Shown: positions 22,537-36,000 of the stretch, piece by piece | Position numbering within the stretch: position 1 is the first letter of the stretch | How the letters are laid out: every line of letters begins with the position of its first letter | Assembly (NCBI GenBank): GCA_008360955.1 | Contig: LUCM01005832.1 | Location: 53,285 to 117,284, forward strand | DNA from: Fasciolopsis buskii | Taxonomy: Eukaryota; Platyhelminthes; Trematoda; Plagiorchiida; Fasciolidae | Direction of reading: 5' to 3' | Length of the DNA stretch: 64,000 nucleotides | The notes under the pieces: model-generated | Seen by the model: the letters and a program-made list of their open reading frames with translations, nothing else | What the model was told of the DNA's origin: nothing | Databases searched by the model: none | Program-made: the position numbers and the translations under genes

Positions 22537-25500
22537 AGAAAGAATTAGTTATGCTATTTTATCTAGTAGCTAATGGTCCAGATAGTTGGCTTTCACGACA
22601 ATGATAATTGACTTACATCTCAAGTCCCTTGTCGGTCAAATCAATCGAGTTCTTCAACTAACATTTTTTGCTCATTGGGCTCAGGCTTAGAGACAATAAC
22701 CCTTGGTATTCACTAGTTCCCAAAGTTTAGTTATTAGCACATGTTTCAGACTTTCCTAAATAACCAAGAAATTGAAATAAATGTCGAATGATTGATCCAT
22801 CTTTACCGACTCCTAGACAATCCCACTGGATGTTACTTCATTCCACCCCACCGAAGTGGAAAGCAACGTCTTTTCATGCACTTCGGTCACTTCCATGTTG
22901 TAGTACTTTCGTCCAAAGAGTCGTAGTAGCATTTTAACTGGCTAATGATATCACGCCCGTGACTGTGGAACCCAGAAGATATTTGAACAATTCAAATCTA
23001 CTAAAATGTCTAGACTCGGCATTAGGAATCAGGCCACCAGCTGAGTTTAGTGATCAAACATCGATACTGGCCGTTTTCCTAGATAAAACGAATTCATCTG
23101 GCATTTAATCACCCGACGAAATAAGACTGTTTCAGCTGACGCCTAGCCTCCTAAAATAAAGATCGTGTGTAGGCTAAGACAATCCTGCAACTGGTTTTGA
23201 TAATCCGAAGATGCCCTGGCAATGAAAGCTCATTCGATCACGTTGTCTATATATAAGGGCGGGTACTGAAAACATTACCAGTTTTTTTCCAAAATTGTGC
23301 ATAGATAAACTGAATAATAAGTACCAAGAAAGCAAAAGTGAATAAGATAGATTTAAATTAGTTCTTTTTCTAAGCACCGCAACAACTTAATGGAAAAATA
23401 AAATGTACCGGAAGATTTAAAGCGGAGCGATAAACTTATTTCCCACAAAGCAGCAAACGCTTTAGGATAAGCCTTAGCTATTTTTCAAAATTGTTCAGCC
23501 CAGTTTATACACCCATTAACCTAGCACGGACAAGCCCCTGTTTCGACTGCTACCTCAGCACCAAATAATGGTGAATGAAAATCACAAACCTAATAAAGTG
23601 AAACACTATTATGATCGTAAAAATTATAATTCTGTAGACAAAATTTTGATAAGCTTCTGCAATTTTTAGACCGAAATGTAGGATTTCAGACTAATACATG
23701 AATCTCGATGTTGATTACTGACCGGATTTCCACAGTAGTATCTACGTTTGATTCTCAACTACGACAAGGCCGTTAATTTCGTTGGTGATTTGGGCAAATG
23801 GCATATGTGTACATGAGAATGTTTGCTATTTGCACATGACTGTTATTACAAGTGCTCTTCAAAAATCTGCCTTACACAGTACCATTGGGGTTTTCGGATT
23901 ACTTTTTTCTTAGTAATGAGTTCAAAAAGTACGCAGTTGAATAAAAATGTCTTCCAGTGCACCGGGGAAAAGTTGGCGGGTAAGTGGGGAGCAAGAGTAA
24001 ATTACCCTTTTAATATTTATGGTATTCATATTAAATGTAAAACTGGTGAGCTCTAAGTTATCAGTCTCTTAGAGATAGAATAATCACGTTATCAGTATAC
24101 AAAAATATGAATACGCTTTAATGAATGTTTTCATCATTTCCAAGCCGAATTTTAAATCGAGAATGAAAATGATGCAATAAACCAATGATTTTTTAGTGAT
24201 TATATCCCAAGACCTGTAAATCTATTCAGCTTTTCACAAGTTGGATTGACATTATCTTCCGTTCTGTGAATCTGCGTTGCAAAAGAACTCACCGAAATCA
24301 ATTCGGAAACAACTTAATACGTAACAATCACACAGAACTTTGATTGAGTAAAACAGAGTAGGGAAGACAAAAACAAAAGAAGGTGCATGAAGGTTGGTAA
24401 TTTGCGTATCTTCCAAATGTATATTTGGTTTCAGCAGCACTAGGGACACAAAACCATAAGTACCCATCAAACCTATTGTTATTTTTTGCATTGTCATAAA
24501 ATTTTCATCTTCAGCCTTTACAAATGGCAAGGAGTGGAAATTCTCTCTGAAAGACACCATCAGCAAGGTTCAAGGCAACATTCAATCAGCATCAAACCAC
24601 GACAAACGTTTACATTGAATAGAGCAGAATAGTCATGATGTGTGTCCCTGAACCAGCAGTTTCATCATACGTCAATTTTTACTTCTACCATAGACTGACA
24701 GCATACAGCCTATTCATCACATCAACAGCCAACTAATCAGCCGTTGACATGCTACTATACAACTCGGTCAATCGCATTCGGCCTTTAAGTCAGACAATCA
24801 GCAACAACATATAATCATATTACCCATTTCCATGCTATCTAAAGAGTTTAGTTATCCTTTAATTTGAATGCAGCTTATCTGTATGTTGGTGAGTACTTCA
24901 TAGGGGATTTTGGACGACCGATGAGTAACTGGTGGAGTAAAATCCAAAGGTTTTTGCGACGGCATAATACCAATTAACATTGTTGCGCTGATGTGCAACC
25001 TCACAGCACCGTATACCGGAAGGCCAAGTGAATGAGGAATAACGGAAGAACAATCATAAGGTTGTAAGCAAAAAAGGCAAAACAAAGAAGTACCGCTGAC
25101 CTCCGCATAACTAATGTCCTCAACCATCACCTGGGATGTTGTTCTGAACCAACTCGAGCCAGTTCATAATATTTTTACACCTGTTCTTCGAATCTTAGAC
25201 TAAACACCTCTATCCTTATTCTGACTACTTACGACATTCAATAGTGACCGAAATCGACAAGAGTGACCTGTTGACAAGCGCAAAATGTGATCCAATTACC
25301 TCCACCTATTTAGGTTTAGTTTCTTTTGAATAATAAACCCTACGTCTAGCCCCAGCATTTTTACTAAGGTTTCTTCGCCTTGTTCTCCACTACTACAATA
25401 ATATTGGTTTTTAATCGCTGATAATCCGGGAGACTGCAAATAAGACCAGGACAAGGCCGTCTACTATTCGGCACGTCCTCTAGTTGCGGATACGAGAGGG

Positions 25501-26994
25501 GCCACTAAACTGGTTGGCGGTCTTTAATAAAACTGACTTACACTCGCCGAATAACTCGTGACACACAGGTAGCGGCAATGTTGACTAGTTAGTAGACTGC
25601 CGCCTGGCAAGCATTCCCTCTAAAACGTCACAGGAATGCGTTGGTAACAAGCCAACATGGTGAGCGCAGTTCACCAGCAGAATACGGTCAAATCCGTCAT
25701 TTCACAGACCCGACAAAGTTCAAAAGATTAGGATAATAAACCGATTGCCTAGCCACTAGGTAATCGGGTTCAAAACTGCCGTCTTGCAAAGCAAATACAG
25801 GGGGCAAGGGCTAAAAATGCACCGCTGAGTCAGAAGCCCTGCTCCGAATGGGACAGATGAGCAATGCAACATTCCGTAAAATGAACAACACCTCAGGAAA
25901 TGATTAAGCACTTTATTAACGCTTACCAACGTTTGCACTCTTGCATGGTACATACACACTCCTCAAGCTAATCCTTAACCCCGCTTTATCTTCACATATT
26001 TCCACAATCTTCCGAATATCCATTCAACCGTACTTACGGATGTGTATCTAAAGGGAAATTCTAATCCTGTTCTCTCATCCTCTTTCCTCTAGCAATGAAC
26101 TCTCATCAGTTTCTGCTCCGTCGGGTAATTTCCTTTTTTCGGGTCCAATATTTTTTTAACTGGAAATAATTAACGTGCAAACGCTGAAGTGTTTTGGACA
26201 AAAGTTGTTTTCGCTTGGATAACGTTAACGTGAGTGACACCTAAACTTTAATCCAACGCTCCACCTGCTTCGTTTGATTTTCGTCCCGAATTCAATCCTA
26301 TGCAGTTTCACTCACGTCGATCTGAAGATCCTGAGACAGTGTTTTCTATCCCTGCCTTTGTTGAAATGGTTCGCGGTGACAGCCCCTAGGTGGTGCTACA
26401 TGAAAATCCTAATCAAAAGGTTTTCTGTGCACAGTCAGACTTGGAGATTCGTGTAAATCAAACAATCACCTCTCCGATGGGAGCAAATCGTTTGTTGCCT
26501 TAAAATGTGCTCCTAAAAATCGCATCCAAGAAGTAAACAAGGAAAATCTGCAATAAAAAACAAGACCCCAAAGTAAAGCAAAACAGGGCAATACTGCGAT
26601 TTTGGAAGACGAAACTGACGTTAAAGCAGGTCGGAGGTCCTAGAAAGAGACGAATTTATAGACCTCTTTTTGTTCCCATACTTATGGATCAAAAAAATGA
26701 GAATGAATATTGGCCGTGTTCATATCACTATTTGTTTCTTACCATAGACGCTCAGATCGCCAGTAAGTCAATTGGAGCTTATCCATTTTCAGTCATCGAC
26801 GGACCAACATCTATCATTTCGCAATTAAACGCAAATAATGAGTTGGACGCAAGAATCCCGATCGTACTGGAGCGCTACCTTCCACTCAGATCACACATGT
26901 CTACTTAGGTGTGCGTTCAAAATCCCTTGCTTAAAAATTAGAATAAGCAACAACTGATAACAACCAGCGCTGGTCGTTGATTAACAACGCCCTC

Positions 26995-28230
26995 CATTAA
27001 GCTGCTCTGCTGATTTGTGACCTGATCCCCCTTTTCGTGACAATCTGGATCCCTGACGAGTTCCTGTATGTTTCTACCAGCCGATTTCGGCTGCTAGTGA
27101 GAATAAAGAAGCACAATGTGAAAAGAGGTGTCAACTCAAAATGAAAGTATCCAGGGATTGCGAAGCCTGGTGGCCTTATTTTGCCCTGGAGATGTAATGC
27201 TTTGCCGTTACCCAGAATTCCCGCAAGCCTTCTCATCTTATCTAAGTCACCAGTATGAAGGCACTGGGTGTGAGTGAAACTGTCTGCAAAACTGGCGCTT
27301 CACCGTTATGCGGTCAGCAGCGACGCCTTATACCCCTTTCGAAGCATTTTAAAGTAGCTTAGTTAGGTTCAGCCCCTTCGTATGGCATTGTTCCCTGTTT
27401 TGACAGATTGACCTATTAAACTAGAGGTCTGCGAGGAAATGAAAGCCTTAGGACATTAGAAAGCCCTAAGCTTCAATGGCGCTTCCCCAAAGCTGTTTAA
27501 AGACCGAGGAACGGAGATTGTTATGGAAATTAAGATTCTGATCTACCAGATGTGGTACTTTGAACGGGTTCCATCTTCCCAGCAGGAACAGATTCTTATC
27601 TCCAACTCTAAAAGACCATACGCTTGGATTCCGCTAGCCACAGAGACACATGTTTAATCTCCATGACTTTAAGACTGTTTTCGACCGTCATTCTTTATAG
27701 GTTGCACAACACGATTACCGAGCAAACTCGCAAAGGGAGAGCTGAAGCTAGCACTAGTCGTCGACACATCGACCTAACCGTCACCTTTCGAAAGTTGCTA
27801 CAGCAGTGCTGCACTTTTTGAAGGCCAAAGATCAATGTGTTCGCAGACATTCGACTACATCAACAGGACTGTACTACGATAGTGTTTATTGAATAACGGT
27901 GTACCTAAGATTTGTGTGGACTCACACTGAGAGGGACCATAGTACCTTAAGTCAGGTTATGGCCTGGGACCAGCTTCCACCAGCCTTCACCATCTCTGTT
28001 GAGGCATAGCATCAATTATCTATATGCCGTTTTCTCTTCAACTTGAACATAAATTATGTGCTACAATACGCCTTGTTTAGTCACTTGAACTCTCCTCAGC
28101 GAGCAAGAGGTTTTGATTTATAGCACGCCAAAGATATCGCCTTGCTGAGCGGCGGTGCACAGGCCTCTCGGCAAGTTATAAGTCGCTCGGCAACTGAAGT
28201 GCCAAGAATTAATTTATTTCTTCTCATTAC
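26995..28230 (+). pseudogene. RTE LINE, central reverse transcriptase, broken
   Basis: The plus strand encodes the middle of an RTE-type ORF in pieces. These are a linker before the RT (near 27000-27250), the RT fingers (LYRLHNTITEQTRK and RHIDLTVTFRKLL, 27680-27800), SICRFLFNLN near 28010-28050, and VLQYALFSHLNSP running into the catalytic loop (28055-28150). The catalytic YADD is degraded to HAKD, with a stop just before it. Frameshifts and stops are frequent. No endonuclease part was found upstream and the C-terminus is missing. From about 28055 it overlaps block A, which is also present in intron 6. Confidence 0.7.
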
Positions 28231-29525
28231 AAGCTTCATCTATGAGTGAAGTAAAAGGAAGATGTACCATAATCACTAGGATTCATTACAACAGACAATG
28301 ACTGGTAGCCACGGTCGTGAAAACTGGAGAGGTACAGAACCACATAAGGTTCCATAACGTCAGGTGCAGCGACAAACCGGGTGACAGCAAATTGTCATCT
28401 ACCACCGAAGTGACAGGCAGGTTTGGGATTCGAATCTCTATCCTTCCTGTTGACAAACGCCTAATCCACCTGACCACTGTAATCTCTCCCAATAGAGAAG
28501 TGGGTGAAATGCCGAGGTTCGTGGTGTATTAATTTATCAGTGGAAGACAGTGCCTATCCGTATTGGGGATTCTCCGTAACCTCTTTTATTTGACCACTGA
28601 CGTCTCCAAAACATTGTTGTAGTCTGCTAAGTACAACGGGTAAACAGTGGCGAAGAATTTCGTCTCATGCTGAGTGTTAATGGTCACCTTCTTGCTAAAG
28701 TACTCATCGTACGCCGCCCTCGACGAACAGGACATGTTTCACGTTTGCTTGCCCAACGTCTGCCTTTTCGGTCTCCTGGGCGAGATTGTAAGAAGGGGTA
28801 CAGTAACCACGTTATGAAGTGGGATACGTTTATGGAAAAGTGAGCAGAATGCATCAGACCAGAGCTTATCCGCGATGCGTATTCTTCACCGCTTTCAGAG
28901 TAAAGTGTATGTAAAGTGTATGTTACCATGATGGCAACAGCTCCTAACCACGAAGTCAGAACTACTGAGTAAAGTCTGCTCACAAGTCGTTATCAATGAC
29001 AGTAAGCAGTGCCCAACAGCCTCGTAGGGGAACACGGTACATGCCTCATTGATTCTGGTTAAACACCATCAATCATATCCATTATTCATGGGATGAGTGC
29101 ATATCCCCATTAGCCTGATTCGCATTTGATATTTTCTATACGGTGTTCTTAATTAATAAGAGTCAGATTAACGTAACGTTTTAAGAAGGTCGAATTTGGG
29201 ACTTTATCTATACTTGCTAAGTCAAACTTATCCTTAATATTTTGTCTAGAAAAAAATCTTCTGCCGTACTTGATTGGAAGCAATCACAGCAGCAGCATAG
29301 CTTCGTTGGAGATGTTGTGCACTAAGGCTCAGAATGAACGTTTCTCGAAGTAGTTTTGTTTCAAACACTAAACAAAATCACAGGAATAAGTATCAAGAAT
29401 CTCTTTCATTAACTGAGGACCCAGAATAAAAGTGAATACAGTTACAAAAAACATTCGTCGTTATCTATAAACCAGAAGGTCAAAGATTTACCTGTATTAC
29501 GTAATTAAGGCATGAGAGCAACAGA
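28055..29525 (-). repeat. Inverted duplication, block A, right copy
   Basis: This is the reverse complement of 8827-10297, nearly identical throughout. At its left end it is continuous with the plus-strand RTE reverse transcriptase, whereas in intron 6 the same end is joined to block B. At its right end similarity stops within a few bases of 29525. Confidence 0.9.
28407..28486 (-). repeat. tRNA-derived SINE head (inside block A, right copy)
   Basis: Inverted copy of the SINE at 9866-9945, with the same A- and B-box sequences. Confidence 0.55.
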
Positions 29526-30569
29526 GATGACAGGCTCCATAAACTCTAGGACTTACCGTACCGGGGATAATCAGCATTCAATGCCTTGAAGCGTAAAGTG
29601 GCACAAGACCACATGAGTTCTTAACAGTTTAGGTACCGCAATCATGCAAACAATACCAAACTGACTTCCTTCTACGAAGTGAGGAAATTAAGGATTTGTA
29701 TCTCTAAACTAAGGAGTGACAGATGCTAAGTTTGCCTTACAACAACCGGGAAAAAGTTGACTGCATAGAGCAAAAACAAATCGGCAACTTTTTGCTTATT
29801 AAGTAGATGTGATGTCACCGAATTAAAACTCAACTTGTTACCTCTAATACTCGAGCGATGTGACTTTTGGCCAATTTATACCAGCAAAAGCTATCGTTAT
29901 TTAACATCGATTGGGGTAAACTTAGATTAAGGCAACTATCAAAACACTAGTTTTTAATTTATTACGTAGGTTCACCATGTAACACTCCAAAAAGCTGCTA
30001 CTGAAGCCATCTACAAGAGAACTAAGTACAATATTGAGTGCTACTTGAATTGAAACCGAAACAATAATGAAATGTGCCTACAGAGAAATAGGCCATGTTA
30101 TTTTAGAAACTACCTATCATAACCCAAAAAAATTAGAATGGGGTCCTTTTAAAGACACCAGATTTAATATATAGTTGATTCGTTGCGCAAATATGTGAGA
30201 TGGAAGGCAGTGGCCGTTTTCGTAAATAACTGCTACCCACTGACACTCGATAAACGAAGTAGTAGCTAGACTTTGTCACATCCACAAACGCTTGAAATTC
30301 AGAGAAAAATAAGAATATATACACATATATATTAGGTCGGCTTGAAAGCAAACATGGTGCCAATGCAACAACAGGTAAATGCGACTTAACAGAGGGATGA
30401 AAAGCAAAGAAGTAAAAGTTACAACCAAAAAAATCAACCGTTTGTTGCAATGCATTCAAGGCACACATTAGGTATATTTTTGGCTGTTTTCGGATTGCCT
30501 TTCAGAAAAATCAGCTTTACACTCATGCAGCAAAGCATTCACACCAAAATATTTTATTCGAAGTCACAT
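29526..30569. other. Unique spacer between blocks A and B in intron 1
   Basis: AT-rich, about 1.04 kb, with no recognisable gene. It has no counterpart at the left locus, where A and B are directly joined. A 111-codon minus-strand frame (30133-30468) shows no domain. Confidence 0.6.
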
Positions 30570-31014
30570 CTCTGCGTCTCCGACCAACAAAAATCCCCAT
30601 CTCTGGACTTATCTCTGGACACGATGGCGGGAAGTATCAACCGAAGCTAAAGTCGAAGACACCTTTTTCATACCTCTACGCCAAGTCATGGCCTGACCTC
30701 CAGGTCGCTTCTTCCCGCCTTGCCCAACACGCAAAGAAAGAGCACGAAAAGGTAGACGATGGGCAGACATGAAATACGTATCCAAGCCACCGAAGGTGAA
30801 GTAGGGCGATTGCCTCAGTCAGAGGATAACCGTCTGCACCCAACACACGACGACGCAACTCGCCATTGCTCACTCCATGTGTCGATCAGACACCAGCAAT
30901 GCTTCGACGATATCGGTGGTCAAAAACAGAATGTCCCCGGGCATTCCTAACGCGGATGGGCCAAATCTCCCAACCTTAAAGCAGAACACTATGAACTATG
31001 GCATTATACACCCT
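30570..31014 (-). repeat. Inverted duplication, block B, right copy
   Basis: Reverse complement of 10313-10757, nearly identical. Here it is continuous with the upstream RT of the same element. The left copy instead keeps the RTE C-terminal end (to about 10805) that is missing here. Confidence 0.88.
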
Positions 31015-33010
31015 TACATTGAAGGAAAACCGAATGTCATGGCAGCACCACGAATGTCCCAGGTTGGCAAAAGGTGCTCTGGCTTTTGCAATTCGTGATG
31101 AGACCCCTCTCCCAAAACCCCTGCCTGGTGCGATTAGACTCTCGAGGTCCTTGTGGCTACTGACTACTTCTAGCCGATCACAAAGGATGTGTGCAGATGC
31201 AGGCCCCTAAGTATTCAAGAAGTACCTTGCACATTGCAGGTATGAGACACATGCCATACCTGTTTACTCCAATTTTCAAGCGGTCCAAAGCGCATTGAAT
31301 TGCCTGTGCATTATCACTCAAAACGGTGAAATCATCCGCTTAGTCCAGGTTAAAACTCGGTCCCCTGGGTGGAAGGTAAAATGATTTTCTAACAACTGTC
31401 GAAGAGTGAAAATTTGATCGACGCATCCACGACCAGCACGAATCCCGGGCGGTTCCTCACGAGTTTGCTCTTCACGCGTATTGTACAACCTGCGAAAAAT
31501 GACGAACAAAAGCAGCTTCGACGCTATTGGGATTAGGCTAATACCCTTATGGTTAGCGCAGTCACTGAACAAACGGTTTTTGAAGATTGGGACAACGATC
31601 AACTCACCCGCACACGGAGGAGACTTTCTCGGAGTACCAGATATTTGAGAACAAGACGTGAAATACTCCGACTAGTTCCATCAATCTTTAAATAGAGCTG
31701 GGGAAGGTTCATCAGAGCCCGGCGTTCTGTGACGTCCTAAGGTTTGAAGTTACCTCAGGATATCCGACTCGGTGGATCTGGTTTAACGGGTCCCCGGAAG
31801 CTTTCCAAAATAGCTATGAGAGACACTGACGTAGAGAACTAGCTGAACTGTGCTTGAAAGCACTTCGCTCAGCGTACAAGATGGCGTTCTTGGTTGTAGG
31901 TAGGCGAACCGTCAGCATCACAAATCGTTTTGCTCGCACCCAATTCTTTCCTACCGGTGGCTTGAATGAGGTGAAACAGCTTGCGGGAATTTCCCATGGC
32001 AGCAGAACGTTCCATCTCCAAAGCCCATTGAGACCACCAAATCTCGCGATCCCTATGCAAGCTTGCCTTGAGTTCATACCTCATTACGAGCCGTGCTTCA
32101 TTATACTCGCCACCAAATTGGATAGTCTGGCGTGCGTAAAGAATATGCAAAGTCTCAGAAGAAATCCAGAGTGTCACATTGCAACGGGTCAGACCACGAG
32201 CCTCCAAGCTAGAGAAATGCAAGGCATTCTTGATAAGCGACCAGTGCCCATTGGTGTTTTGAGATGGGGGAAATCTTAGACTTCCAGACAGTGCATTTTT
32301 AAAGATTGATAGATGGGTCAGATCAGATAGCTTGTCACAATCTAACGGACGCTGCACCATTCGTTTTGAGCGTCTATCAAAGCATATGGACAGCTTAGTG
32401 CAAGCTAAAGCATGGTCGGATTTGAGGGGAATGCTCCGGTACAACCGGCGGTCTTTTAGGCAGCCCAGCCATTTGTAGCTGATAGTGATGTGATCGATTT
32501 GGGTCCACTGCTGACTGGAAGAGGGTAGACGTCAGGTGGCATACCGTCAATTGGAACGTCTGAAGTTCGTACTAGCGAGAAACAACTGATGGTCAGAACA
32601 GAAAGCTAACAACCATTCCTCGTTTTTAGAGCGACGGGAATCGAAACCAAAGGGGCCACCTAGAAACGCCTCACTGAAGGACAGCCGACCTACTAGAGCA
32701 TTCATGTCCCCTGCCAAAAATCACGAAGTCACCTCGCTTTGTTGTGCATAAGAAGTCGCGTATCTTTGATAGAAAGTGCCCTTGACAGTATTTGGGCTAC
32801 AATCTGTTAGCGCGTACGTTGATACAACAAACAAGTTACGTTTATGAGAGCGACGATTGTTTACTCTGCACGAACCTGAAAGTATCACTGATCATAGCCG
32901 GCTGTCGACTGGAATCCATTTAAGTATTGCAACCTCAATTACCTCACTACGAGCTATACCAAGGCCAGAAACACCAGAAGTCGCAGCTCCAGGGTTCCCA
33001 GAAGGAAGCA
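30570..33010 (-). pseudogene. RTE LINE with endonuclease and reverse transcriptase, inactivated
   Basis: On the minus strand most of an RTE-type LINE can be followed from about 33000 to 30570. The EEP endonuclease comes first (WIPVDSRL, AGDMNALVGRLSFSE near 32710-32670, FLASTNFRRSN, then IDHITISYKWLG). Next is the pre-RT linker (REIWWSQWALEMERSAAMGN, FHLIQATGRKELG, near 32010-31930). The RT fingers follow (SDCANHKGISLIPIASKLL and GRGCVDQIFTLRQLL, 31580-31390), then the catalytic loop, then the C-terminus (SNGELRRRVLGADG, LRWLGYVFHV). The Tyr codon of the catalytic YADD is a TAA stop (31339-31341), and there are further stops and frame changes, so it is dead. The 3' end is cut off at 30570, inside block B. 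Its 5' end is not defined. Confidence 0.82.
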
Positions 33011-36000
33011 GATGAAACTTTGCAGATATGCTTGATAGGGATGTCAGTCAGATAGTCCATATATGCTCACACCTGCCGTAACATGAGTTTCATTTTGTCG
33101 AATAAAGTCGATTCCTAGTGAACAGGTAGTGTGGAAACATATGGCGTGACTAGAAAAATGCAACCGCAATTATTTCGGACTTATGCAAACTTCTTTTCTT
33201 CATTCAATTTAATGTTTCAAAATCATGCTTTTTGGATTCATTAGGGCATGATGGATCATACAGGCTACATATCATATTAACGTCACTGCACTCCTGCATT
33301 ATTAATATGGTAACAGAATAAAATAATGAAATGACACCTTGTGCTTACATCCCCTACACCAATGCTACACCAGAGTTTTGAGACATAGATCGTTCGATAT
33401 TACGGCCCTCAGTTCACAAAGTATTCATCAGTTTCAAAGCGACTTGTTCAGCTAGAAAAGCCAGTCGTTAGAAATAAAACAAAATATACTCCAGTTCTGA
33501 CCTCGTTGATTGCTTTCAATATCCTGCCGGGTCAGTTTGAGCCAAACTTCTCCATTAAAAGAAATAGTAGCCAATATGTTTTTGAACATCTTTTCAGATG
33601 AGGTATTGAGTGAAGTCGAGTAATCTTTGCCGAAAATCTGGATTTGCCTTAATGTTTTGGTCAACAAACCACCACACCGCGACATAGTTTTTCACCGCCA
33701 AAGAATTGCGTTAATTCAAGATTCTGATTCCTATGCCTTTCGGTTTCGATGAACAGATTGGTTGGTTCCTAAAGAAAATGTACATTGGGTACGTTTCTAG
33801 TTTTCTTTGATTTGTGCTAACCGGTTGCTTGAACCCGAGCTCTGTAGGCTATGTTCTCCTGGTGTTGAATTCAAAAAAGTTTCTTGAACGATCTTTTCTC
33901 TTAAAGCCCAACGACCCTTTAGTTGTCCTACTGGATGGCCTCCCTGAAGGGATCAATAAGCCGCCGTGATGGGTGGTCGGCCGGAAAGATGGTTTGTCCA
34001 GGCGGCTTTGAATATCCTATGTATTGTGCTGAGGGAGAAAGAAGCGCTCTAAGTTTGCACTTCGTTATTTTGTCCTTGGATAGGATCTGGGCATTCCTAG
34101 ACAGTACGTCGAATTTTACATTTCATCAAAATTTTAAAGAAAATCACGTGACTCACCGGAATCTCATTTGAACCTATAAGAGCGTGAAGGGATGATAAGT
34201 TCATTTAAGAGGCACATGGTGATTCGGCAGAGGATTTTCGTGGGTCAGGCAGTGGTAATCTTTGGAACAGACTACTGGGAATAAAAAACAATATTTTCGG
34301 GCCTTGTGTCTCCTTTCTAAGTGTTAGCCTTACCTGACCAAGAAAAATCCTCCGATGAATCAACATGCAATTCATAAATATACTTATCATCCATTCACGC
34401 TCCTAACGATTCAAGTGAGATTTTAATGAGAAACTAAGAAAGGAGTGCACTATCATGGGGATGGTTTAGCAGGAGAATACCAGACATGCGTACCTGATGA
34501 GCAGCAACAACCGTGAAACCGGTTTTATGCTTTGGGAGCAATTTTGTTCGTTCAATCATATGCAAAACATACCACTGAGAATAGAAATCACATGGCTTTT
34601 GGTCAGTAAACTTCATGAAATTTAAAAGTATAGTTTTTAAAAAATAATGATTGCCTAACAGTGTATTTAGCACACGCTATTCTTGTTGAACTTATTAGAA
34701 AACTGCGGGAGCACTGCAAAACGGCCTCATCTTTGTTGGAAGTCCTTGGCGGTGTACATTCAATGGGCCTAAACTGAGACCAGAAACTCTATCAAACGAT
34801 TATGATTCAAATTCCTTAGCTATGAAGCTATCTAGACACATATCCTTTGCTTACTTGCATAGCCTGGGGTTGGTTGTTCACAAAGATCTTCTCCTGTCGC
34901 AAGATGACTTCTCTGCAGGTAACCAGAGTAAAAAGAGTATTGACCATTCCGTTTAGCATATTATAACCCACGTAATCAACAGCGTTTATTTTGGGCATAT
35001 ATTCCGAGAACAGACAATCAGACAACGCCCACCATCTTCTTAAACCAGGCGAAGTGATAGTTCTCACGACAAAAACCCCAAAGGATAGGAAGCTGTTTTC
35101 TTGTTTTGCGATCACTCTACTTAGGTCTTTGTTAAACTGAAAGAAACTCATTACGGATACCGCAGTTTTGATAAGCAAACACAACAGCAGCTTACTTTCA
35201 ACAGGCACTTTGCGCCCTTGACGCTAATAATCTGTCCACAACAGTTTCAACTTAAAAATAGAATAGGTATATGGATGCTAGTAAGTCTTTCCGTTTTTGT
35301 CAGAGATTGATAAAGATATTCCCCAAAGCTAACATTGACTACATATCTCTAGGTGTTCTTTTTTGTCTTGCTTGATTATGAGCTACCGCCCAAACTTCTG
35401 CGGACGTCGGTTTTAGGGAGGACTAACTCCAGTTTGGTCTGACTGTTACTGGAAATTTCTTAAGTTATCTAGAAAGCCTCAAGGTCAAGGGAATGGAAAG
35501 TGTGGGGAACTATAAAGCAAGGACGGTATTCGTTGTACTTGAGAATTACAGCGCTTTAAGCAGCTCTTGTAAACACCCAATATAAACATTCTCTGAAAGT
35601 ATCAACAGCATCTATTCTAATAGTTTCCGATGGTGATGAATATATAGTAGATTAGTGGTCTTATTTTACGCTGTTACGTTGACTAATGTATAGTACCCGA
35701 TGGGTAACAATGAACGAGCCTCCACGGATAAGAACTTAAGGAGTTTAATGATTTGAATACCTATCCTTTTGACTCTCTTATGCACAATGTAAAACCAATC
35801 ATCCGCGATTTCCGCTACCAACTGTCCCGGCAACAATGAAAAATACAAAAAGTGTAACTTGTTTGGATTTCCTAAAGGCAAAATACTGCTGATATTGCGG
35901 AATTATATGGTTTCAGGTGCATGCCCAGACACTGCATCTGCTGCAAAAGAATAATTTGGACTTATCCACTGGATTTGAATGGCGGATGATGGTTAACTAA

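Larger units (their letters stand above)
18541..26990 (-). other. mib1: mib1 intron 1, 3' part: no recognisable genes
   Basis: This is the acceptor-proximal 8.4 kb of the 21.5-kb first intron. It holds short microsatellites and scattered open frames under 105 codons with no domain. Around 19950-20500 the base composition shifts towards GC, suggesting an old insertion that I cannot identify. Confidence 0.5.

Noticed and set aside
25743..25765. Hairpin GATTGCCTAG-CCA-CTAGGTAATC followed by GGTTCAAAACT, considered as a tRNA or SINE
   Set aside because: The A-box-like and B-box-like parts are too close together and there is no acceptor or T arm. It is only a short imperfect hairpin.
34828..35208. 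126-codon minus-strand frame in intron 1
   Set aside because: No domain and no splice-phase compatibility with mib1 exons. Such lengths occur by chance in 20 kb of intron.
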